64,000 nt of DNA, from positions 2,232,001-2,296,000 of the forward strand of contig JBBELK010000297.1 of NCBI GenBank assembly GCA_037783545.1. Reading direction: 5' to 3'. A program made the translations under genes and the position numbers. The stretch comes from Henricia sp. BOLD:AAB3569 (taxonomy: Eukaryota; Echinodermata; Asteroidea; Spinulosida; Echinasteridae). Below the pieces are notes generated by a model. The model worked only from the letters and a program-made list of their open reading frames with translations. It was not told where the DNA came from and did not search any database. The stretch's first letter is position 1, and each line of letters opens with the position of its first letter. Shown here piece by piece: positions 11,933 through 23,694 of this stretch.

Positions 11933-13472
11933 GTAAGTGCAGGCGTGGCTTTTACAAAATGTGACATCTGTATCGCCTTTATCGATCGTCATTTGCATTT
12001 GTTATTTTGCACAGTTCTCTACAAGTTACAGTTAAAGATCGATCCTGCAGTACCCGTTCTCACTAGAGACAACACTTTGTTCGACGAAGATTACCGGTAG
12101 TTAATCATCATTAGTTAGTGAAGCATGCGCATATGGCTCGAAATACCCACTGGACCGGTGGACCGAGGCCAGCAATTTAAGCCTCGGTCTAGTGCTTTCT
12201 CTACCGTACTAGACCAGTAGACCAGTGGACCAGTGGTCCTGTTAATGTACATTATCACGGTGTTTGTGTGCACGTGGCAGTATGGGTTCTCATGTGTTTT
12301 TTTTGGGAAAATCCTCCTGCAGTTCCTAAAATGATAAAAATAAACAATGATAATGATTGCATCTTACATATGTAGCAGACTGTCAATATCATTTGGTGCT
12401 TGCTACATGTATATTAAAATGAATAATTAAGGCAAATGCAAGTTTATTGATCTGTTCTTTAGAAAAGTCAGTTTTTAAGTTTCTGCAATTTTGTTTTAAG
12501 AGTAGTGCCACAATTTCCCCAGAATAATTAAAGTGTGACCCAACAAGTGCATTATAGCATTTTCGATGTGTCTGTGGGAAAGCATTTCTTGGCTTTTAAA
12601 ACAGCATTTTTTTTTCCGGCAAGAGTGTCAAAAAACTGTGTTTGACTTAAATAAATGAGCGGCTCGAAAAACTATGCCAAACAGTCAAAACCTTGTTTCG
12701 AGGTGTTTTTTTGTGTGCGGTCTGAGAATAAAGAAAATAATAAACTTCTCAATTTCTTACTATTTTTTTTCATCAGCATCAACTGGTTTACGAGGTCCGA
12801 CTGCATGCACCGTTTGTAACAGTGTTCCAGTCATGTAATCTATCTGTAACTCTTTCAATCCCAGGTTATGTCAAGTTGGGATAAGCTTGTGATTAACTGC
12901 GAACAATTGCAATTAACCTCTAATAATCAATTCAATGCATAGCCAAAGCCCACCTAGGGTTTGCAACGACTGCCTACTGGAACTTAATAAGATATTCTTA
13001 ACCATACAGAGCTTACAAATAGAAATAAAATAAAACTTACTACTTGTCTGTAGGAAGGTGGTCCCCCTTTTTTTATTAAACAGATAGTATTGTTTCATCA
13101 GATTAGTACTTTTTGTCGGCCTGAATATTCTCCGCATAGTTAGATGTTTTCTTGGCTCAGTTGGAGGTATCTGCAATTTAATATACCCAATGTTTAATGA
13201 GCATTGCATATTAGATGGGCACAGAAAAAAAATGGCACCATGATTTTGCAATATAGATGCGAAATAAATTAAATCAACTTGCAGGTTCAGTTGAAATATA
13301 CTTGATTACATTTTCTGCCATGACATTGTCTTACACGGCATTATTAGTGCAACTCCTGCTGTTTGCCATGTCTAGATTTCAGACATTTCATCACAGTCCT
13401 GTTTAAACCAGGGTTCTAGCTCCATGCTGTCAAGAGAAAGGGGGCGTTGGTTGGCCCAATGGCACAGGCTCG

Positions 13473-13984
13473 TCAGCAATGCGCGCGCGCGCCAAATTCG
13501 TGCCACGAAATACGCAGCTCCATGCCTTTCTTGTTGGACCTTATGATGCGAGCTGTCATTAGGCAAATCCCCGGTGCTTTTGGCTGCAGGCAGGATTTCT
13601 TGTGACGCCACAGATCAGAGCGAATGAAAAAACCCAAACAAACGGGGCAGGGTAGGTACTCCGACACTTTGACTTCCTGACCCCTTGGAGGCTTCCTCAC
13701 GACAATCAATTCCCCTTTGTTTGTTGAGATGACTCGCATGTTATGGTACAAGTTACCCTGCAAACGCAGCTGCTCAAACGACTTACTTCTTCTGTTTTTT
13801 CCTCTTAATGTTTCCTCTGAAGCCACTGCTTCCTTCACAGCAAATTCTTCTGCATGCTTAGACTTTAAATGCCTTGCAGCTTTTGAAACAAGCTGACCAC
13901 AAAACAGACAGGCCTGTCGTTTTTCATACGAGCGGATGTATCTGTCTTCCTGTTCCTCACTGACATGAACATTGCGCACTCCTA
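13473..13984 (-). CDS. Zinc-finger exon of a 'GELIVVR' C2H2 family protein
   Basis: An acceptor TTCTTGTTTAG precedes about 165 codons on the minus strand. The first finger is CLFCGQLVSKAARHLKSKH, followed by a basic linker (RGKNRRS), LRLQGNLYHNMRV, then GELIVVRKP and a second finger LPCPVCLGFF...DLWRHKKSC. This order is, from memory, that of an animal protein family with two non-classical C2H2 fingers flanking a G-E-L/I-V-V-R strand. Some members carry a C-terminal tyrosine-recombinase-like domain. No such C-terminus is seen here. The exon runs into a GGCTCGTCAGCA MITE fragment at about 13467 and ends soon after, so it is truncated. Copy B of the duplication lacks it. Confidence 0.55.
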
Positions 13985-15050
13985 AACAAGAAAGAAGACA
14001 GGAGTGCAAATTTATAACGGTACATTTCCCAATATGAAACGGTTTTCTTGATTATTCTTGATACAATATACATAGACATTTACCAAAGACATCTTCTTAC
14101 GAAGATGGCGTCTGTGAACTTAACAAGACATACAATAACTTGTGAGCGGCTATATGTATGTGTAACCGTGGAAAACGACACACTATATGGGGATATCTTA
14201 ATACAGGACAATAGAACTCAATAAAAACGACACTGGGGAGGGAGCTAAGGACCAAGTCGCGAACTGTTTTTAAAGAAAGGTTTAATGAATACAAAAACCA
14301 AAATGAAAAAGACCAAATAATCAACTAAAATTAATAACTGAACTAAAATCTTAAACTTGAAACCAACTTATAACCAACTAACATTTATAAAAAAACTTAT
14401 TTGAGAGAAACTAAAAACCAACACAGTGTAAAGTAAAAAGTATGGAGCAACTGTCAGGGAAACCAGCAGGGGGTACAGACGAGTAGAAATATTCTGGCAG
14501 GAATAGCTTCGAAACACAGTTAAGGAGAGAGGCTACATTTAGATGTCTTTACTCTTTGCTGCCAGGTCTGTACACTGACCGTGCGACAACAGTCACAGGC
14601 CAGTGACCTACACTAAACCACAAACTAATTTACATAAAAGGGGACACACTACATGAAGGACAAGTTACACAAAAAATGGGACACAGACAAGATAAAACAG
14701 AGGGACCATGAACAAAGTAAACAAGGGGAGGAACTACTATATAAGAAAGGGAGATATTTTATACATAATAAAGGACTATATTTTATCTCTTCGGCACATA
14801 TGCAGCTTCCCGAGCTGTTATGAGGCATTCACACGGAGTAATGTATTACAAAGACACATAATAATGTATGCAAAATCTGTGATGTGACATTGCCACAGGG
14901 CATCAACATAAAAACACACAATAATTAAGCCATACAGGTGAGCGGCCTTAGCTACATGTATGTATGTATGTATGTATGTATGCAGACACTGTGGAGACAT
15001 ATTATGGTGCAGCTGTTATCAATCTGTAAACAATACTATAAGGTACTAAC

Positions 15051-15128
15051 CTGGGATGGATCTTGAAGACTCCTTAATTCATCTGACTTAAATGTCTTAC
15101 AACCAAAACTGCATCCACTTTGTTCCAT
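15051..15128 (-). CDS. 78-nt open exon, copy A
   Basis: On the minus strand ATG (15128) opens MEQSGCSFGCKTFKSDELRS and ends in phase 0 at CCCAG|GTTAGT. An AG directly precedes the ATG, so it could equally be an internal phase-0 exon. It is conserved in copy B at 34739-34816. It does not join in frame to the zinc-finger exon downstream with the obvious acceptor, so another exon may lie between, or they may be separate genes. Function unknown. Confidence 0.4.
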
Positions 15129-15588
15129 CTCATGTAATTGTCTATCACATTACAATTTCAATTTTAAATTTATTGTTCGCAACGGAAATTATTGATATTT
15201 ACATGGTTTCAACATACATACATTACATAAAAACTGAATATAAAGTTATTTCACTCCCACAAATTGATGCATACCATCCTCTAATTCACTTCCTAAAGAT
15301 AAAGAAAAATAAAACAAAACAAATCTTAAGATGATAATGAATAATATAATTTTGAGCCAAGTTTCACACAAGTACATATAAAATGTGAAACGTTTTGATC
15401 CGAGGATCTTCATCAGTGACTGACAAGAACGAGTTCTGTTATTAACAATTTTCTCAAATATTGTCCAAGTTAAGATAGCAAGACAGCTCTAGGCTTAACT
15501 GCCTGTTAAATTACATGTACATGTATAGGTGTGTTAAGAATTTTCCAGAAAATAAAACCAGTTATGGAATCATAAATGTATAAAATAC

Positions 15589-15761
15589 CTGGGCTGGGCT
15601 CGCAGGATTTGCGGAAAAGCTAAAACATCCAAAATACGAGCGCTGGTAGAACGTGAACACGACGTGAAAAACTTCGGTCAAACCACAACACGTGAAGCTA
15701 TCAATCATCCTACCTTCTGGATCCGCCGGTGACGCCTTCCATTTATGTGACACTTGTAACT
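15589..15761 (-). CDS. Two small phase-0 exon candidates
   Basis: Minus strand. 15761-15714 (48 nt) lies between TTGTTCACCAG and GTAGGATG and reads SYKCHINGRRHRRIQK. 15642-15589 (54 nt) lies between TTCTACCAG and GTATTTTA and reads RSYFGCFSFSANPASPAQ. Both are phase 0 at both ends. That matches the phase-0 end of the exon at 31995-31931 across the intervening retroelement, and the 78-nt exon at 15128. Each is short, so the chain as a whole is the argument, not either exon alone. Confidence 0.3.
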
Positions 15762-15908
15762 CTGGTGAACAAATGGAAATTATACGCAGTGTGAAATCTT
15801 TGTCGGGAAAAACAACCGTAATTATAAAGTAAACAATCCCCGCTCGTAAATTCTGTCTCAAGCCTTGCAATTGTTTTGTTTATGTCGTGTGAAAAGAGCT
15901 TTATAAAC

Positions 15909-17388
15909 TGTGAGATTCAGGGGTGGATTGCAATAAAACGCACTTACCAGTTAGTGCACTATGGCCAAAGTGCACTAAGAAAACGAACTAGCATTAGTCC
16001 ACTTACGAAAAGTCACTAGCCAGTTTCAATACAGATTTTCAAGTTCACTAACGTAAGTGTACTTTTTGCTGCTGTCAAAATGGCGGTCATTAACGGCGAT
16101 AAAATCGTTTTCAATCGCAAAATTAGCGGAAATGGGAAGATTTCTCTGGCGATTCAGGCTTGTAAGATGTGTATTACGTCGAATACGTCGCTATTTTGAT
16201 GGGCAGTTTAATGTTAATCCACTGTGGATGTGTTGCATGGCTTCCGCTTTCGGTCCCAAACCGGAGCAATCGCACTCAGCTCATATGCGATATAGCGAGC
16301 GTGCGCGCGAGTGCCGTTAAAAAAAAAATCATGACTGACATGCAAGACACAGAAAAAAAAATTTGCAGACGAAATGTGGCATCCTACCTCAACCTTGGCC
16401 TTCTTCAAACCGGTGCACGCTATCGATGTTTACTGTCAGTTTCTAATTCTTGAAATGTGTTCAAAACAAATGTACACGTACGTACATGTATATGTACATC
16501 CAGGATGTTTCAGTAGACGTAGCAAGTTACAAAAAGTATGTCTAAACCACAGTGGTCTAAACGGCCAAAACAAATGTTGGGCAACTGCTGCCGGCCTTGC
16601 TCCTACATGCACACACACCGGCCACGAGATGCCACAAAATGTATCAATTTATTTTTTACGCGCGCGCGTTTGCGAGTAAAGTAATACATTACAGAATGAT
16701 ACCTCATGCAAGTAAATAAATAAACAGTCAATATCCAAAAGTTGTCTTGAAAACATTTTGGCGGATATGTGCGATAAATGGTAGGCATATTTTTTTCAAA
16801 TGTAGTTTGTGGCATTATGTGCCTTGCTTTGTCTATCATACATTCGAAATAAGAATCATTTCTTTTCCATGACACATCCATGTTTTCGTGAAAAAGATAG
16901 CCTACACATGCTCTAGAAAAAAATACAAACATAGCGTAGTTGTCCGTGCATTTTTCAAGTGCAACAGACGACTCGGAATTCTGCAAAGCAGACGACACGG
17001 TCGTTCCCCCGCCTCCCACCACAAAACGTAATAGGAAAGCATTGGTTAGACAGGTTTGTAGTAGACTAAGAGAAAGTGGTGTTAGTGTGCTATGTTTTAG
17101 TGTACTTTTCTTTATTGAAACCGTCAAACTAAGTGCACTAATCAAAACGTACTTGGGGTGACGCGTTTGAAGTCGCGTGACGTAATTTTAGTGCACTAAC
17201 TGGTTAGTGCGTTTTATTGCAATCCACCCTAGACCGACTATTAGGCACAAAGTATGAGACAACTGACACATGTGTTCTATGGCTGTAGACTGGTGTATTA
17301 AGTGACATCTTGACCTTAGTTCTAGGTCTGTACAGTGCTGACATGTATGGGGTTCCAAATATGACAAAATGCGTACTTAGATATTACA
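15909..17388 (-). repeat. 3' LTR of element 1, split by a DNA transposon
   Basis: Outer edge TGTGAGATTCAG at 15909-15920; the remainder lies at 17230-17388, ending TATTACA. The matching 5' LTR shows GAGATTCAGACCG uninterrupted, which proves the insertion point. Confidence 0.85.
15921..17229. mobile_element. Non-autonomous TIR DNA transposon (GGGTGGATTGCAATA family), 1.3 kb
   Basis: Terminal inverted repeats of about 41 bp start GGGTGGATTGCAATAAAACG on both sides, with a single mismatch seen. The other LTR of the host element gives the empty site TTCAGACCG, so the insertion made a 3-bp duplication (CAG left, TAG right) or a shorter one. That short duplication argues against hAT despite the hAT-like terminal bases, and is closer to PIF/Harbinger-type behaviour. 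No transposase frame is convincing inside. Confidence 0.75.
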
Positions 17389-17403
17389 TCCCTTCCTTCC
17401 TTA
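17389..17403 (-). other. Polypurine tract of element 1
   Basis: AAGGAAGGAAGGGA on the minus strand directly abuts the 3' LTR start TGTAAT. Position and composition fit the plus-strand primer site of LTR retrotransposons. Confidence 0.8.
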
Positions 17404-17714
17404 AGATGAAATTTATCCACTGATAAAAATGCAGTTTAAAATTCAAAGTTGAAGGACATGAAATAACAATGGATTAAATGTTAATTATTCTGCAGGTATC
17501 TTGGAAACTTCTACCAAGTGCATTACTTAAGAAATTAACTTAAATCAAAAGTCATGTAATGTTTTAGCCATGTATTTTAAGTTTCAAAAACAAGAAACTA
17601 GTTTTCTAAAACTAATCAGTACAAACGCTTAACAATTAACTGTAAACACTTTCAACAAGTTCACTTGTGAGATCACTGAAGATCTGGTGAGAAACCAACT
17701 GTTTTATGTCCAGT

Positions 17715-20580
17715 TTATTTGACGAAGTCCTTGAAGTGTGCAGGTGGGTGGCGCGATCTAGGTGGGTTTCTGCGTGGCATTTGATTGGGCGTTTGGGCAG
17801 GCATGGTAGGCGTATCATCAAGATCTGACTCGTCAGTATCCTGAAGCAATTGAGGTCGATCTCTGATGCGCTTAAATCGAGATATGTTGCGCGTCACATT
17901 GTGAGACCCGCATCGAGCTGTGATCATGGATCCGTGTTTGTGGGCGACTGTATAGGGTCGAAGGTGATATGGCGTTTGGTCTTTAGCAACCATACCATCA
18001 CGGCGAACGAGTACAGTGTCACCAACGGAGACTGATTTGTGCTTGGCATGTTCGCGTTTGTCAGCGTATGCCTTCATGGCAGCTTTGCGACGTTTGTCCT
18101 TGCGCTTGACGTCAGCATTATGACTGGCGTGTGTTGTCTCTGGAAGACGGGTCCGCATCGGTCTACCAAAAATAAGTGTTGCAGGTGGGGTGCCTGTCGT
18201 GGCATGTGGGGTTGCACGATAGTTGCGGAGAAATTGAAAAAGGCTTTGTTTCCATGGTTTACTGTCAGCAATGCTGGTGCGGTAGGCTTTCTTTATTGTC
18301 TGCATAAAACGTTCTACCTCCCCATTTAATTGCGCGTGGCCAACGCGGAGTGACTTTGCGATGTTTGAAGCCGAGATAGTTTGCGAATTTGGCGAACTCG
18401 TCACTGTTGAAGGGTGGACCATTGTCGGTTCGTACCACTTGAGGTACACCAAACGTGGCAAATATGCGATCAAGTTTCGGGATCACTGAGCGTGACGAAG
18501 TAGATAAGACTATTTCTATCTCCGAAAATCTGCTGTAGTCATCGATAACAACTAGAATGTGTTCACCAGTTGGAAAGTCACAGAAATCTACACTGACCTC
18601 CAACCATGGACCTTCTGGGAGTTGCGACATTTGCAGAGGGGGGCGTGTATTGTCTACTGTTGTAGCTTGACACGACAAACGGTCTTGGATGGTTTTATCA
18701 ACCAAACGGTCGATTCCAGGGAACTAAATTTTCTCGCGTAACAGTTGTTTGGTTTTCGTGATTCCCTGATGTCCCTCGTGGGCAATGTTGACGACAGTTT
18801 GTTGTAGTGACGAGGGGATGACTATACGATGTCCACGGAGCAAGAGATCGCGACTCGTAGTTGTGGTAAGTTCTGTGCGTATCTTATGTAAGCTCCGCAG
18901 CATGTCATTGGCTTGCTGATTGCGTGGCAGCTTGAGAACTCTATCCCAGCTACCAGTGACCATGGCGTCAATACTGGCCTGGAGAACGTCATCACGCTGC
19001 GTTTCAGCCTTTATGTCATATATTTTGATGGTTTTGGGCACTGCGTTCTCAGAGATGAAACTGAGGTGTTCTTCCGCGATTTTTTCTTCGCGGCTTGGCG
19101 CTCGTGTGTCGGGCAGTGGATGGCGTGACATGTAGTCAGCGGGATTGAACTTGCCGGGTTGATATTCGACAGTATAATTGTACTCTTGCAACTTAAGTAT
19201 CCAGCGCTCGATTCGTGCTGGGGCTTGTTTGCTTGTACTGTTGAAGAGCGTGGTTAAGGGCTTGTGGTCAGTTATGACGGTAAAAGTTCCTCCGTACACG
19301 TAGAGGTGGAAGTGAAGGAATGCCCACGTGATTGCTAGTGCCTCGCGTTCTGTTTGAGAGTATCGTTGCTCAACTGGAGTTAAGGACCGACTTGCGAGGG
19401 CAACAACTGATAGGTCATTGCTTGCGTCACGTTGCGCAAGGATAGCAGCAAGGCCAACTAGACTAGCATCAACTACGATCTCGGTGTGTTTACGTTGATC
19501 GTAATATCCCATAGTGCAACACTGCGACACGCGATCTTGAACTTGTTGTATAGCTTGCTGTTGGGCAGGTCCCCATGACCATGGGACCGAGTCTTTTGTC
19601 AGTTCACGTAGGGGTGCCGAGTTTGTAGCCAGATCTGGTATGAAGCGACTACAGTACGTTACAAGTCCGAGGAAACTGCGGACTTCGCTAGCGTTTTGTT
19701 GTACGGACACATTCTGGATTGCGTGGACCTTCTTTGGATCAGGAGAGACTCCTTCGCGACTGAAGATGTGCCCGAAATACTCCACGCGGCTTTTGCTTAA
19801 TCGGCACTTGCCTTTGTTCAGTGTGAGGTTTCTGTCCCGTAGTCGACGGAGGCAGGCTTGCAGTCGCATGTCATGCTCTTGCTGGGTTCTGCCAAGGACT
19901 ACAATGTCATCACTGATGTTGAGAACTCCTTCAAGTCCATGAAGAGCAGTTGCGATTGCGTTCTGGAACACTTCGGCCGCAGAACAAAGGCCAAAGTTCA
20001 AACGCTTGTAGCGGTAAAGTCCTGCGTGTGTCGAAACGACGGTAAGATGTCGTGATTCTTGGGATAACTCCACCTGATGGTAGCCTGCATTGAGGTCTAG
20101 CTTACTGAACACAGTGGAACCATTGACATCGTCTATGATGTCGTCTATGGTTGGGGTCAAATGGCGTTCACGTTTGATTGCCTTGTTCACATTGCGCATG
20201 TCAACGCACATGCGTATTTCCCCGGGTTGCTTTGGCTTACCAACAACATGGATCGGCGAAACCCATGGTGTAGGCTCATCGCGTACTGGTTCGATGATGT
20301 CCAGATCAAGTAGTTTGCGTAATTCGGCATCTACCTTTCGTCGAACTTGAAATGGTATGCGGCGATGGGGAAGAGCAACGGGCTGGACAGATTTGTCCTC
20401 ATGAATCTTGCACTGGAAATCTTTCAATTTGCCAATGCCGACAAAGCGATCAGAGTACTCCTCCAATAGCTGATCTACTTGTGACGAATCATCTGGCCGG
20501 ATGTTGTATGCAACATGAATGAGGCCAAGGTCTGATGCGATGTTGAAGCTAAGGAGAGTGTCCCCTTGCTGCTCTGTCAC
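17715..20580 (-). pseudogene. pol: Element 1 pol: reverse transcriptase, RNase H, integrase
   Basis: The minus strand shows RT motifs (FSKLDLNAGYHQVEL, LNFGLCSA, NISDDIVVLGRT), RNase H (VDASLVGLAAIL, TDHKPLTTLF) and the integrase zinc region (HEGHQGITKTKQLL). The integrase core follows (VSVDFCDFPTGEHILVVIDD, RTDNGPPFNSDEF) and then a basic C-terminal tail (RNISRFKRI). The RT carries S-D-D at the catalytic loop where Y-x-D-D is usual. The order RT, RNase H, integrase is that of Ty3/gypsy; it resembles invertebrate K02A2.6-like pol proteins. It is broken, with about two coding breaks. Confidence 0.85.
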
Positions 20581-21067
20581 ATAAAACGTAGATGGGACTT
20601 CCGACGACTTGTATAGGAAACCGTTGCTTCAAATGTTCGAGGGGTGTGGTACCACCATACGCAAACACCTTTGCCTTGGTGTGTTTGCGCAGTTCTGGAG
20701 CAGAAGGCAAAGTATTATGTGTGTCGATGCACATTACGTTTACAGATGCACCAGTGTCGATGATCGCTTTTACTGGCGTCTGATTGACATTGATGGTCAC
20801 AACAGGTTGTTTGGGGCGGGACGTGTCTTTCACCCCAAAAACGTACTCGTCATCTGAGCTGGAAGCGATGTCGTGCGTGACGGCATGTACCTTGGGGGCT
20901 CGAGAGCGTGGTTTGTCTTGTGAGTGACCGCGACTCATGCAATACTTTGCAAAGTGGTTCAGTTTTCCACATGTATGACATGTAACACCTTTGGCAGGAC
21001 ATTGCGATTTGTGCGGAAATGAACCACCACAGTTACGACAAGGCACACTTTGACGGGGATTTGTCAT
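20549..21067 (-). pseudogene. Element 1 nucleocapsid and protease region
   Basis: Two cysteine knuckles (CRNCGGSFPHKSQC and CHTCGKLNHFAKYC) are followed by an aspartic protease active site, IIDTGASVNVM. This is the 3' part of gag and the start of pol, and it overlaps the next frame by about 30 nt. A DNA transposon lies just upstream on the coding strand at 21124-25876. Confidence 0.8.
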
Positions 21068-21460
21068 GTACTTGGGTTTGCCGGACGGTTTACCAAAACG
21101 TGAGCGTTGTTTGGTGTTCCATACACTGTAAAACCAGGTGTTTAGCTTCTAAACACTTTATAAATGCTTTTTGGTAACACTTTTTAAACATTTTAACACG
21201 TTTAAAATAGAGAATGTTTAATAGCTTAAACACGCGTGTTTAACACTCCGAATGAATGGTCTTGTAAACACAGAGTTTAACATTTAAACACATCGTTTAT
21301 TCAACTAGTTTAATTAAACACTTTGACATGTTTAATAAAGTGTTCAAATTTAAACACTTTGACGCGTTTACAGGCTGTAACGGTTTTTAAACATTTTTAC
21401 ACGTTTACAGGGGATGAAGTGTTTAACTGCAAGTTCATTAGCAACATATTAAAACCTTAA

Positions 21461-21684
21461 ACTGAAAAATCGCCTGGGTTATTTTAACCTGGGGATAGGG
21501 TGAAAATGCAACTACCCAAATTTCTACACGTGCTTTTGGTGTAAATTACCCAAAATTTGGGTACAAACTACCCAAATTTGGGTTTATTTACACCAAATAA
21601 ACGGGTATAAACAACCCAACATTTGGGTAGTTGCATTTTTCACCTATAATCCCTGGGTTAAAATAACCCAGGCGATTTTTCAGT
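21461..21684. repeat. Fully palindromic 224-bp MITE
   Basis: ACTGAAAAATCGCCTGGG at the left is mirrored by CCCAGGCGATTTTTCAGT at the right. The interior also folds on itself around AACTACCCAAATTTGGGT. Confidence 0.7.
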
Positions 21685-21845
21685 GTAGAACAGTAATGTA
21701 CATGTATTTACAAGTCGTCTTTTGAATTTCAAAATACAGTATAGCAACTAAAAATTAAAATTCTGTGATCTTCCTTTTCCGACAAGGTTTGAAGTTAACA
21801 AGCCTAGGCAAGGCATACACCCTTAAGGATAACAGAAAATGCCCG

Positions 21846-21971
21846 GTATCGATATGGAATAGCCGCCATCTTTGGTTACTTGAACTGTTCAACAATGTAA
21901 GCACAGTATGTGCAACCAGTCCCCAAGAAACAAAGAAACTGCCCCACAAGATGGCGGCTATTCGATATAGG
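21846..21971. repeat. Short inverted-repeat element
   Basis: GAATAGCCGCCATCTT near 21856 and AAGATGGCGGCTATTC near 21948 are reverse complements about 75 bp apart. Confidence 0.4.
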
Positions 21972-22486
21972 TCAGTCCTGGTGAGAGTTACACCCGCGGG
22001 GATGCTCATTTGAAATTTGTTTACAGAAAATGTCAAACATTATTGAACCTCATTGAAAACTTGCATGTCTTTGGGAACTTTGGACATTGCCCTTATTGCC
22101 GGGCGCAAATTGTAATTAAAACAATTCTGTCCTGTAATGCACCAGTGTTAATTGAGTTTTAATCTGTGCAAAAAAAATACACTTCTTGGGTCTATTTGTG
22201 GTCTTCAAGCTGTTTTTGAGCTGCAGAAAAAAAAATGGAATTTTTACTGCGCAGTCCCTATTCTATCAAAAATATACCTGAGTGAAATATAATTAACTAA
22301 TCTATATTAAAGGAATATTTTCTATGGGTTCTATAAGAAACTTTTCTTGCAATTTTGAAGAAAATGTTGTGATCTATTACCGAACATCAAAAGTAAACAA
22401 AGTATTTTCTCTTTGTCATTGCATTTCGTTATGTTAATTATTATAATAGTGACAAAAGGTTGATTACACTCTAATAGACTTTTTTC

Positions 22487-22666
22487 AGGGTTTTCCGTGC
22501 ACAATTCATGTCAAAGGTCGGGTGTAAAAATAGACTGGTACACCTGATCCTATCGCTCATAGCATGCATTGGGAAACGCCATCTGGCGAGAGTATATAAT
22601 CGGGAGCCAATCTATGTAAAAGTTGGGTGTACCAATTCCATTGTTCACAGAAAACCGTGACCCCGT
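22487..22666. repeat. Weak inverted-repeat element
   Basis: GGTTTTCCGTGCACAAT (about 22491) pairs imperfectly with ATTGTTCACAGAAAACC (about 22643). The interior is non-coding. The surrounding 21,990-23,680 otherwise shows nothing recognisable. Confidence 0.3.
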
Positions 22667-23694
22667 AAAGGCCTATTGCATAGGATTTTGTGAAGTACTG
22701 GGTCTATTCATATAATGATGAATGCGATGATTATTACATTTCCATTGCGCACATTCCATAAATCCGTGTAGAACGGTAACTGCCGACTTCATCAGCTACA
22801 AGACCATCTTATCTGCCTTGGTGGCTCATTCTTTGGGGTTCACATTCCTTTTACATCACCATCTGGTATGCCCTGCAGGAAGAACGATTCGATTCAATTT
22901 TTGAACAGAAATGTACAAGTGGAATAATCATTCGGGCAACAGTTAAGAGATCAACCAAGAGTTAAGAGCAAAACAACAATTATGCTTGAACTTTAGACAT
23001 CGGCAACCTTGTGAAAAACGCCTTTTTGTACGGCCGTTTCTGCGCCTTGTCTATAGGCAGGACTACTGGCCAGTCAAAACTTTTTCTCCGTCTCGGAAGA
23101 CTTTCTGAGACAGAAGAAACTTAAGATTGGACAGGCCACCGGTAGCTAGGATGGCAGGATGTGTGCTGTGCGCTTGGCATTGTGCACTGCAGACCAAATA
23201 GAGGACAGACTTGGGCATATCTAGGACTCGGATACAAAATTGAAATTTTTCAGACTGCTTTCCTAAACTACGGTTGCACCATGCCATGACCATCGTAAAG
23301 TTAAACTAAGAAAATTACCAACTAGCCTATACCTCGTTCATGTAGTGATGATTGATTTAGTCCTCCTCTTGAAAAGCTGCAGCCTTTTCCACAATATATC
23401 GGCAACATCTTCTGGTTCCTACGGAACGAACAGTTCAAAATAAAATTGAATAGGGGTCTAGGCATAGGATTAACTGGCAAACAAAATAAACAACAAAAAC
23501 ACCTTAACAACCCAGCAAACAACGGAGAGCCAAACAAGTACCTTTCATAAACCTTTCCTGTACAAACTACCTCTGTGTCATAGGCCCGTCTCTACATGCT
23601 CTAACGTACTCAACGGGACGAATAAATTAAGAATAGGCCTAGGCGCCCATAGTATTACTTAGTTGTTTCAATATTGCAATATTTAGCCTGCCCT

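Larger units (their letters stand above)
9176..12465. repeat. Local tandem duplication containing decayed zinc-finger-like units and an exon
   Basis: A block starting near AATGTACATTATCACGG recurs at 9613, 10853 and 12237. The sub-block around AAACAATGATAATGAT also occurs earlier, at about 9190. The full unit is about 1.36-1.39 kb and includes the spectrin-like exon. Inside each unit a segment of about 170 bp containing CCAAATCTTGAT and CAGCCTTATATAACTG repeats two or three times. Minus-strand readings give remnants such as HMRTHT and HMRPHTGER, which suggests decayed C2H2 zinc-finger linkers. Copies are very similar, so the duplication is recent. Confidence 0.7.
13000..15217. repeat. Duplicated segment, copy A
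   Basis: Collinear with copy B at 32994-36395 from AACCATACAGAGCTTAC to TGGTTTCAACATAC. Shared parts include a run of TATG repeats (14953-14980) and a 78-nt open exon. Copy A holds a zinc-finger exon where copy B holds unrelated sequence. Copy B holds a solo LTR where copy A has the empty GCAAC site (15178). Apart from these blocks the two copies differ by scattered point changes. Confidence 0.85.

Noticed and set aside
14953-14980. TATG repeat as regulatory element
   Set aside because: A simple microsatellite present in both duplicate copies; no further signal.
16603-17145. 180-residue minus-strand ORF inside the 1.3-kb TIR transposon
   Set aside because: No transposase motifs, low-complexity start and a plausible chance frame.
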